The notes beneath the pieces were generated by a model, which was given only the letters and a program-made list of their open reading frames with translations, made no database searches and had not been told where the DNA came from. A stretch of 64,000 nt of DNA, taken from Exilibacterium sp. (GTDB taxonomy: Bacteria; Pseudomonadota; Gammaproteobacteria; Pseudomonadales; Cellvibrionaceae). Made by a program: the position numbers and the translations under genes. Positions within the stretch are counted from its first letter, which is position 1; the number at the start of each line of letters is the position of its first letter. Shown in pieces: positions 1-6,280 of the stretch. The stretch is taken from contig JANQMH010000102.1 of assembly GCA_028280195.1 (NCBI GenBank), positions 57,308 through 121,307 of the forward strand. The letters run 5' to 3'.

Positions 1-429
1 GCCGGTGTAGAGCATGATGGGCAGGTATAAGAACACATTGCCGAGCAGGAACAGCGCGGCGATGGTAGCGCGGATATGCTTGTTGTTATAGCGCCGCTCC
101 AGCAATTCGGTGGTGGTGGTGCAGTTGTTGCTGTAGTAGATGGGCAGAAACACTTTGGCCAGAATGATCAGGCCCACCACGGCGGAGAACTCCCACCAGG
201 CCAGCAGTGCCATCTGGTTGCCGTTCATACCCACCAGTTGATCGGTACTGAGATTGGTGAGGGTGATGGAGCCGGCGACGAAGATCCAGGAGAGGCCGCC
301 ACCGGCGAGGAAGTACTCCTTGTTGGACTCGGCGGCATGCCTGGCGCCGCGGCATTTCCAATAAGTCACCAGACCAATCAGCGCCGTGATAAACACAAAT
401 ACGCCGATTTGAAGCGATTGCAGTGGCAT
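1..429 (-). CDS. Sodium:solute symporter (SSS family), N-terminal part, cut by window edge
   Basis: The reading frame stays open from an ATG at 429 to base 1 (143 codons), so only the N-terminal third is present. It begins with a hydrophobic helix, then a basic stretch leading to FLAGGGLSWIF and SITLTNLSTDQLVGMNG, the conserved first helices of the sodium/sugar symporter family, followed by two more membrane helices separated by a TTTTELLERRY loop. SSS proteins couple Na+ entry to uptake of sugars or organic acids across the inner membrane. The gene is divergent from the dehydrogenase/DgoK/DgoA genes and lies downstream of a GntR regulator on the same strand, so the likely cargo is galactose, galactonate or a related sugar acid. 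That substrate is inference from neighbours only. Confidence 0.85.
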   Translation of the reverse strand, partial: MPLQSLQIGVFVFITALIGLVTYWKCRGARHAAESNKEYFLAGGGLSWIFVAGSITLTNLSTDQLVGMNGNQMALLAWWEFSAVVGLIILAKVFLPIYYSNNCTTTTELLERRYNNKHIRATIAALFLLGNVFLYLPIMLYTG

Positions 430-509
430 TATCTCTCCCGCATAGCTGGCTTGTCACCGGTGCCGCCGGTTGCCGGTTTTCGCCGTGCAAGGTTGTTTTT
501 ATATATCTT

Positions 510-524
510 ATTTATAATATAAAT
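510..524. promoter_or_regulatory. AT-only perfect palindrome upstream of the symporter
   Basis: A 7-bp inverted repeat around one central base (ATTTATA-A-TATAAAT) sits in an AT-rich stretch about 80 bases before the symporter start and just after the GntR stop codon. It could be an operator or promoter element for the symporter. Its purely AT content means chance or promoter composition is also possible. Confidence 0.3.
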
Positions 525-571
525 CAGGCTATTTTTAACACATATGGTGCTGGGGAGTCAAAACCGTATGG

Positions 572-1279
572 CTATTCACCGCCACTGCGCACCTGTTGAA
601 TCAGCTCCATGGCCTCCTCGATCAGTGCCAGCGAGGCCTGCCGGGCGGCGGCGGGATCGCGCGCCAGGATGGCATCGAGGATTTTGCGGTGGTCTTCGAC
701 GCTGGCGCGGCTGACGCCTTTGAGCTGGTTGGTGAGGCGGATACTGATACGCAGGGCGGTGTCGATCAGGTCTTTGATCTGGGCGTAGAAGCGGTTGTCA
801 CTGGCCTCGAGCACGGCGACATGAAAAGCGATATCGGCGGACAGCGGGTCGTCCTCGCCCACCTCTGCGGCCTGCATGCGGGCGATGGCCGCCTCGATGG
901 CCCGCAGCTGTGCCTCGCCGCCGCGCTCGGCGGCGAAAGCGGCCGCCTGGGGCTCTATGGCCAGGCGCATTTCCGTGAATTCGGCCAGCAGCTTGAGGGA
1001 AAACTTGCGCTCCAGCAGCCAGCGCAGTACATCGGGGTCGAGCAGGTTCCAGTTCTGCTCCGGCTGCACCCAGGTGCCCTGGCGCGGGCGGGCGCTGAGC
1101 AGCCCCTTGGAGGTCAGCATCTTCACAGCCTCGCGCAGAATACTGCGACTGACGTTGTACTGTTTGCACAGCTCAGCTTCTATCGGGAAGGGGTTTTCCG
1201 CACCGTAGGTGCCACAGACTATGGCCAGCCCCAGGTCATGGACGATGGTCTGCGTCAAACTGCGGTTATTTTCCACCAT
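572..1279 (-). CDS. GntR/FadR-type transcriptional regulator (FCD domain)
   Basis: A 235-aa regulator starting at the ATG at 1279. The same frame extends upstream, but the domain begins only here. Residues about 5-72 form the winged helix of the GntR family, with the hallmark YNVSRSILREAVKMLTSKGL and the RPRQGTWV wing. The remainder is an all-helical FCD ligand-binding domain with the metal/ligand histidines expected in the FadR subfamily (for example SADIAFHVAV and EDHRKIL). Such proteins usually repress sugar-acid catabolic genes and release DNA when the acid binds. Position between the symporter and the divergent dgo-like genes suggests it controls both. Ligand is inferred, possibly galactonate or KDGal. 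Confidence 0.88.
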   Translation of the reverse strand: MVENNRSLTQTIVHDLGLAIVCGTYGAENPFPIEAELCKQYNVSRSILREAVKMLTSKGLLSARPRQGTWVQPEQNWNLLDPDVLRWLLERKFSLKLLAEFTEMRLAIEPQAAAFAAERGGEAQLRAIEAAIARMQAAEVGEDDPLSADIAFHVAVLEASDNRFYAQIKDLIDTALRISIRLTNQLKGVSRASVEDHRKILDAILARDPAAARQASLALIEEAMELIQQVRSGGE

Positions 1280-1427
1280 CAATACACCCGCCCAAAATCG
1301 CTTTCCCCAAGAGTGCTGGCGCCTTTTTTTACTTTGCCGCTCAGCCGGCCAGTGAGTCGCGATTATGCCGGATTGGCCAGGCAAATCATAGGCGCGACAG
1401 GCGCGGCCCAAGAGAATTATAGGATAA

Positions 1428-1437
1428 ATAGTACTAT
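1428..1437. promoter_or_regulatory. Candidate GntR operator palindrome
   Basis: Perfect 10-bp palindrome ATAGTACTAT between the divergent regulator (start 1279) and dehydrogenase (start 1544), in an AT-rich island within GC-rich DNA. Its position suits an operator governing the sugar-acid genes. Only location and symmetry support this. Confidence 0.35.
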
Positions 1438-1543
1438 ACTGGATTACAGCAATAATCAGCTTCGACGACCGGCGCATCTGCAGGTGTACAGTGGCGTATC
1501 AAAACCGATAGTCTAGGGCCTCAACGAGCACGAGACTCGAGCC

Positions 1544-2308
1544 ATGCCTTATGCCAGTTACACCGATCTGCGCGAGCGCACCGTTTTCATCACCGGCGGT
1601 GGCGCCGGTCTGGGCGCCTGCTTTGTCGATGCCTTTGCCGCCCAGGGCGCGAGAGTCGCCTTTGTTTCCAATAATACCGAGCCGGCGCGCCGGGTATGCG
1701 ACCGGGTGGCGGCAAAAAACGGCAGCAGGCCGCTGTTTATCGCCTGCGACATTCGCGATATCGGCGCGCTGCGCGACGCCCTGGCAACGGCACAAGGTGA
1801 ACTCGGACCGGTGGATGTACTGATCAATAACGCCGGCCGCGACGACCGCCACACCCTGCAGGACCTCAGCGTGGAGCAGTGGGACGACACACTCAATACC
1901 AATCTGCGGCCGCACTTCTTCACCGCCCAGGCGGTGGCGGAGCACATGCGCGAGCGCCGCGGCGGCAGTATCGTCAATGTCGGCTCCAACGCCGCCATTC
2001 TCGGCCTGCCCGGCTACCCCGCCTATGTCAGCGCCAAGGCCGGCATTGTCGGCCTCACCAAGGCACTGGCGCGGGAGCTGGGCCCGGACAATATCCGCGT
2101 CAATGCGCTGATCCCCGGCTGGGTAATGACCGAGCGGCAAAAGCGGCTGTGGGCCACACCCGAAGCGATCGAGGACTGCCTGCGACAGCAGAGCCTGAAA
2201 ACCCTGATCAGCGCAGAGGATGTGGCGCAATCGGCGCTGTTTCTGGCATCGGCGGCTTCGGCCATGATCAGCGGGCAGTCCCTGGTGATCGACGGTGGGC
2301 GGGTATGA
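1544..2308 (+). CDS. SDR family NAD(P)-dependent sugar dehydrogenase
   Basis: A 254-aa classical short-chain dehydrogenase. Residues about 15-23 carry the TGGGAGLG nucleotide-binding loop. NNAGRDD follows near residue 91, the active-site Ser lies in NVGSNAA and the catalytic pair in YVSAK. The C-terminus ends ISGQSLVIDGGRV as in most SDRs. The family oxidises or reduces sugar hydroxyls or lactols. Here the stop codon overlaps the dgoK start (ATGA), and a KDPGal aldolase follows, so oxidation of galactose or a related sugar to a lactone is the most economical reading. A xylose or other aldose 1-dehydrogenase cannot be excluded. Translation probably starts at the ATG at 1544, with only a weak GAG upstream. 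Confidence 0.85.
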   Translation: MPYASYTDLRERTVFITGGGAGLGACFVDAFAAQGARVAFVSNNTEPARRVCDRVAAKNGSRPLFIACDIRDIGALRDALATAQGELGPVDVLINNAGRDDRHTLQDLSVEQWDDTLNTNLRPHFFTAQAVAEHMRERRGGSIVNVGSNAAILGLPGYPAYVSAKAGIVGLTKALARELGPDNIRVNALIPGWVMTERQKRLWATPEAIEDCLRQQSLKTLISAEDVAQSALFLASAASAMISGQSLVIDGGRV

Positions 2309-3246
2309 CCTCGGCGGCGCGGCCATCGATGATTGCCGTGGACTGGGGCTCGACGTCTTTCCGCGCCTACCTGCTGGACCAGCACCACCAGCTGCTGGCC
2401 AAGGTCGCCAGCGACCAGGGCGTACTGCAGCACGACAGAGCCCACCACGCCGAGGTGCTGCGCGAGCAGTGCGGCCCGTGGCTGTTGCAGACACCCGACC
2501 TGCCCATTTACATGAGCGGCGTGGTCGGCGCCCGCGACGGCTGGCTGGAAATGCCCTATGTGCCCTGCCCGGCCAGCCTCGACGATGTGCGCGGGCTGAT
2601 GACGCGGGTGGAAAACCGCTTCGCCGCGCCGCTCAGCGGCGCCGACATCTGGATCGCCCCCGGCGTCAGCGGCTGCAGCCCCTCCGGTGCGCCGGATGTG
2701 ATGCGCGGCGAGGAAATCCAGGTGTTCGGCGCCCTGGAAAGTCTCGGTACTGACACCGGCACCGTATGCCTGCCGGGCACCCACAGCAAGTGGGTACAGG
2801 TGGAAAACGCGGCCATTACCGGATTTTCCACGTTTATGACCGGCGAACTGTACGCGCTGATAGCCGCGCGCAGCTCGGTCGGCGCCATCGGCAAAAATGC
2901 CCGCGACGACCGCCGCGCCTTTGCCGCCGCGGTAAGCGCCGCCGGCGAGGAGGGCGGTCTGCTGCACCAGCTGTTTTCCATCCGCGCCCGCCACCTGACC
3001 GGCCACCTGCCGGAGCAAAGTGTGCTGTCTTATCTGTCGGGCCTGGTGATCGGCAATGAAGTCAAAGCGGCAAAGGCCCTCTATCCGGCCGCACAGACAG
3101 TGGCAGTGGTGGCCAACGAGGTGCTTTCACAACGCTACTGTGCGGCGCTCAGCCAGCTGCAGCTGCAGCCCCGCAGCGTCAGCGCCGACGGCGCCTTTCT
3201 GCGTGGTATTATCGATGTCGCCGCGCGCGAAATTACCTCGGAGTAG
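2305..3246 (+). CDS. dgoK: 2-dehydro-3-deoxygalactonokinase
   Basis: A 313-aa kinase whose ATG overlaps the dehydrogenase stop by 4 bases (ATGA), implying coupled translation. The N-terminus has the phosphate-binding loop MIAVDWGSTSFRAYLLD. Midway are YMSGVVGARDGW and CLPGTHSKWVQV, then STFMTGELYALI, all typical of DgoK. It phosphorylates 2-keto-3-deoxygalactonate to KDPGal in the cytoplasm with ATP. The product is the substrate of the next gene, so kinase and aldolase form a complete terminal segment of the De Ley-Doudoroff pathway. A galactonate dehydratase (DgoD) is not in the window and may lie elsewhere. Confidence 0.93.
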   Translation: MTSAARPSMIAVDWGSTSFRAYLLDQHHQLLAKVASDQGVLQHDRAHHAEVLREQCGPWLLQTPDLPIYMSGVVGARDGWLEMPYVPCPASLDDVRGLMTRVENRFAAPLSGADIWIAPGVSGCSPSGAPDVMRGEEIQVFGALESLGTDTGTVCLPGTHSKWVQVENAAITGFSTFMTGELYALIAARSSVGAIGKNARDDRRAFAAAVSAAGEEGGLLHQLFSIRARHLTGHLPEQSVLSYLSGLVIGNEVKAAKALYPAAQTVAVVANEVLSQRYCAALSQLQLQPRSVSADGAFLRGIIDVAAREITSE

Positions 3247-3250
3247 CGCC

Positions 3251-3898
3251 TTGCCCCGGACCCTGCACCAGCAACTGCCGCTGATCGCCATCCTCCGCGG
3301 GCTGCCCCCGGAGCAGGCGGTAGCGGTGGCCGGGGCGCTGGCCGGGGCCGGTTTCAGGATGCTCGAGGTACCGCTCAACTCGCCACAGCCGCTGCGCTCC
3401 ATCGACCTGCTGGCAAAATCCTTTGGCGACAGCTGCCTGATCGGCGCCGGCACGGTTACCCGGGTTGAACAGGTCGAGGCGGTGAGCCGCGCCGGCGGGC
3501 GGTTGATTGTATCGCCCAATACCGACAGCGCAGTCATCGCCGAGAGCAAGCGCCTGCAGATGGTTTCGCTGCCCGGCTGCTGCAGCCCCACGGAAGCCTT
3601 CGCCGCACTGCAGGCCGGCGCCGATGCGCTAAAACTGTTCCCGAGCGAACAGATACCTGCGGCTGCCGTCAGAGCGCTGACAGCAGTGCTGCCGGCAGCC
3701 ACCACGCTGTACGCCGTCGGCGGTATCGACGCCGGCAATATGCCGGACTATCTGCGCGCCGGCGTCAGCGGTTTCGGCATCGGCTCGGCGATTTACCGGC
3801 CCGGCAAGACGCCGGCACAAATCGCCGCCGATGCAACGGCACTGATCGAGGCCTACCGCAGGGCCGCGCAACAGCATGACTTTCTTCCCAGGACCTAG
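3251..3898 (+). CDS. dgoA: 2-dehydro-3-deoxy-6-phosphogalactonate aldolase
   Basis: A 215-aa class I aldolase of the KDPG/KDPGal family. The signature LEVPLNSP carries the catalytic Glu, ALKLFPSEQ holds the Schiff-base Lys, and YAVGGID forms the C-terminal phosphate site. The LNSP variant and pairing with DgoK favour the galactonate enzyme over Eda. It splits KDPGal into pyruvate and glyceraldehyde 3-phosphate. Start choice: TTG at 3251 lies 8 bases after a good GGAG ribosome site at 3240-3243 and gives the usual family length. An in-frame ATG at 3215 would overlap dgoK by 32 bases and add unconserved residues. The gap from dgoK is 4 bases, so this is one operon. Confidence 0.9.
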   Translation: MPRTLHQQLPLIAILRGLPPEQAVAVAGALAGAGFRMLEVPLNSPQPLRSIDLLAKSFGDSCLIGAGTVTRVEQVEAVSRAGGRLIVSPNTDSAVIAESKRLQMVSLPGCCSPTEAFAALQAGADALKLFPSEQIPAAAVRALTAVLPAATTLYAVGGIDAGNMPDYLRAGVSGFGIGSAIYRPGKTPAQIAADATALIEAYRRAAQQHDFLPRT

Positions 3899-3916
3899 GC
3901 AGGACACAGGCAAACC

Positions 3917-4579
3917 ATGATCGACCCACTGACGCTTTACGAGACCCGCATCATCGGCGCGCTGCTGGAAAAGCAGATCACTACCCCCGACCACTACCCG
4001 CTGTCACTGAACGCGCTGACCAGTGCCTGCAACCAGAAGAGTAACCGCGAGCCGGTGCTGGAACTCGACGAGGCCACGGTGCAGGAGAACGTCGACGAAC
4101 TGGTGAAAAAGCATTTGCTCACTGAGGTCTCCGGCTTTGGCAGCCGGGTCAGCAAGATACAGCACCGCTTTTGCAATACCGAGTTCAGCGACCTGCAATT
4201 CAGCCCGCAGGAACTGGGCATTGTCTGCGTACTGCTGCTGCGCGGCCCGCAAACGCCGGGCGAACTGCGCACCCGCACCAACCGCCTGTGCCAGTTCAGT
4301 GATGTCGGACAGGTGGAAGCCACTCTGCAGGGCCTGATGGATCACAAGGGCCGGCCGCTAGTGGTGAAGCTGCCGCGCGAGGCGGGCAAACGCGAGTCGC
4401 GCTATGCCCACTTGTTCAGCGGCGAGGTCGATGCCGGCACTGCACCGGCATCGCCGCCGCGCGACTCGCAGCAACAGGCTGCGGCACCGCCGCTCAGTGA
4501 GCGCCTCGAAACGCTGGAACAACAGGTGGCCAGCATGCAGCGGCAACTCGACGAACTGCGCCAGGCTCTGCTCGACTGA
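3917..4579 (+). CDS. yceH: YceH family protein (DUF480)
   Basis: A 220-aa protein with the complete DUF480 fold: two winged-helix domains, starting [20 protein letters not shown] with [16 protein letters not shown], then [17 protein letters not shown]. The last 40 residues are a Gln/Ala-rich linker and a short amphipathic coiled coil ([20 protein letters not shown]), as in other YceH proteins. Function is not established; the tandem winged helices suggest nucleic-acid or protein binding. It begins 18 bases after dgoA and may be co-transcribed, but its wide conservation suggests no tie to sugar metabolism. Confidence 0.92.
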   Translation: MIDPLTLYETRIIGALLEKQITTPDHYPLSLNALTSACNQKSNREPVLELDEATVQENVDELVKKHLLTEVSGFGSRVSKIQHRFCNTEFSDLQFSPQELGIVCVLLLRGPQTPGELRTRTNRLCQFSDVGQVEATLQGLMDHKGRPLVVKLPREAGKRESRYAHLFSGEVDAGTAPASPPRDSQQQAAAPPLSERLETLEQQVASMQRQLDELRQALLD

Positions 4580-4593
4580 GCCGCCGCGCGGCT
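4579..4593. terminator. Possible bidirectional terminator hairpin
   Basis: AGCCGC and GCGGCT (6 bp) separated by three bases lie exactly between the convergent ends of yceH and the outer-membrane barrel gene. On the minus strand the stem is preceded, and on the plus strand followed, by four A residues, so there is no strong U-tract for plus-strand transcripts. A weak or bidirectional terminator is plausible. Confidence 0.3.
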
Positions 4594-5788
4594 AAAACCT
4601 CACCGAGGCCGACACCGCAAACAGGTCCCAGTGGCGCTTAGTGTCAGCCGGAATCGGATTTTCCAGCATCGACAACCAGCCGGTGCCGTCGACCTTGTGC
4701 CACTCGGCGCGCAACATGAAATGGCGGTTGATATCCCAGCGCACCCCCAGCGTCCAGTCCTTGGCAAAGCGCGAGTAGTGGGGCAGGCCGGTAGCGGCGG
4801 CAAACTCGCGGCCGTCTTTATCGTCGTTGTTCCAGATGAGTTCATCGTAGCGCAGCAACAGCTCCCACTGCGGTGACAGGCGATAGGTGCCCTGGACGAA
4901 GTAACTGGTACCGGTGAAATCGGTGTCGGGCAGCACCCCGAAGTCTTCCAGCTCCGAGGTGCGGCTGGCAACTTCGGCAGTCAGGCTCCAGTCCTCGGCG
5001 TTGTACTGGGCCGACAGGATATAGGGGCGAAAATGAAACTCACCCGGCGATATCACATCCACCTGCCCCGGTTCATAGTCGACGTTGACTTCCGAGGCGG
5101 TAAAGCCGAGGCGCACGCGGCCAAAATCGTATTCGTAGATAAAGCGCCCCATCCAGCTGGTTGCACCGTCGAGTCTTCCGGGTACCTGCTGAAAGAAGAT
5201 GGCCGGTTCGAAGTCCGGATCTTCGGTGCGCGGCTCGAAAACACCGAACTGGAAGGTATAATCGGCGTTGTCATTGCCGCGCTCGTAATACACATGCAAA
5301 CCGTCGGAGGACAGGGCGAAGTTGCGGTTGACGTCGAAGTAGATCGACTGCGGCAGCAGAATACTCGGGCGCGTAGCGGCGATGTCGCGGGTGTCGTTGT
5401 AAAAGCCAAACGGATTGACCACCCGCCCCAGGCGCAGGCCGCCACTGTGCGCCTGCGAGTTCAACAAGGTATAGTCGATGAAACCGTAGTCGACGCGCAG
5501 ATCGCCGTCGTCGGTTTCACCGGCGTCGCGCGCCACCACCTGCAACGCCAGCTTCAGTCTGGCGGCCGGGCGCCACAGGGCGTTGAGGCCCAGTTCCTGA
5601 AACTCCCAGCTGCCGTCCTCGCTGTCGCCGAAGAAATTATTGTTGTCGGTCTTCAGGAAGCTCTGGGCGGCAAAGCCATGTATCTGCAGGCGATGGGCCT
5701 GGTCCTGACCGTCGGCCCGGCACACGGCCACTGCGCCCGCCAGGGTGATGGCGGCACAGTGGTACAGGGCGGTCCTGATTGCAGTCAT
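4592..5788 (-). CDS. Outer-membrane beta-barrel protein (porin-like)
   Basis: A 398-aa protein with a cleavable signal peptide (hydrophobic residues 6-25 ending AVCRADG) and then alternating beta strands throughout. It ends in SASVRF, with the C-terminal aromatic residue recognised by the BAM complex. The strand pattern and RLGRVVNPFGFYNDTR motif resemble trimeric-porin-like barrels often annotated as alginate/phosphate-type porins, but I cannot assign a substrate. Its ATG overlaps the upstream PstS-like gene stop (ATGA), so the two are translationally coupled. Together with the GGDEF-EAL sensor it is the last gene of a three-gene operon, suggesting the barrel output or ligand entry is tied to c-di-GMP signalling. 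Confidence 0.8.
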   Translation of the reverse strand: MTAIRTALYHCAAITLAGAVAVCRADGQDQAHRLQIHGFAAQSFLKTDNNNFFGDSEDGSWEFQELGLNALWRPAARLKLALQVVARDAGETDDGDLRVDYGFIDYTLLNSQAHSGGLRLGRVVNPFGFYNDTRDIAATRPSILLPQSIYFDVNRNFALSSDGLHVYYERGNDNADYTFQFGVFEPRTEDPDFEPAIFFQQVPGRLDGATSWMGRFIYEYDFGRVRLGFTASEVNVDYEPGQVDVISPGEFHFRPYILSAQYNAEDWSLTAEVASRTSELEDFGVLPDTDFTGTSYFVQGTYRLSPQWELLLRYDELIWNNDDKDGREFAAATGLPHYSRFAKDWTLGVRWDINRHFMLRAEWHKVDGTGWLSMLENPIPADTKRHWDLFAVSASVRF

Positions 5789-6273
5789 CTCAACTCCAGT
5801 ACTTTTACGTTATCGCCCACCCAGTCGGCACTGACATAGCCTATCGAGTTTCTGGTCAGCGAAATCATATCGCGCATCTCTTTTTCCGAGCTGACCACTA
5901 CCGGAGACTGGCCGGTGCCGGAGTATACCCGCCGGTCCCAGATGCGGCGCAGATTATAGGGGAAGGTGCGCAGCACATGTTTGGTAAAGCGTATATGGGT
6001 GGGGTCGTTGTCGGTGAGCACAAATACCCTGATCAGATCGCCGCGCGGCCAGGTGCGGTTTCTCATACCGAAGATCGAGCGCAGGCCCACCTTGGTCAGC
6101 GAATTCACCTCCACATCGGGGTGAGCTATCACGCGGATGTCGATCTCGCGTTCGGCCTGTGCCAGCGATGGCGCCAGCCATCCCCACAGGCACAGCAGCG
6201 CCAGCAGGTAGCGCAGGCATTTGCAGGGCGGTGTTGGGCAGAGTGAATTGCGCTGACTTCGCACTGGTCTCAT
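5785..6273 (-). CDS. Small PstS-like periplasmic substrate-binding protein
   Basis: A 162-aa protein with an N-terminal signal peptide (hydrophobic core LLALLCLWGWLAPSLAQA). The mature part reads as a half-size phosphate-binding-protein-like domain: IRVIAHPDVEVNSLTK, SIFGMRNRTWPRG, FTKHVLRTFP and MISLTRNSIGYVSADW, the last being the PstS-type GxIGY loop. Full PstS proteins are about twice as long, so this belongs to the short PBP-like group often found beside porins or signalling proteins. ATG at 6273 is preferred because it follows the upstream sensor stop by 7 bases; an earlier in-frame start at 6318 would overlap the sensor gene. It may present phosphate or another anion to the sensor; this is inference. 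Confidence 0.82.
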   Translation of the reverse strand: MRPVRSQRNSLCPTPPCKCLRYLLALLCLWGWLAPSLAQAEREIDIRVIAHPDVEVNSLTKVGLRSIFGMRNRTWPRGDLIRVFVLTDNDPTHIRFTKHVLRTFPYNLRRIWDRRVYSGTGQSPVVVSSEKEMRDMISLTRNSIGYVSADWVGDNVKVLELR

Positions 6274-6280
6274 AACGATG

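Noticed and set aside
1879..2304. N-terminal extension in the dgoK frame
   Set aside because: It is the antisense-like extension of the frame over the SDR gene, with Arg/Gly-rich residues and no homology; dgoK starts at 2305.
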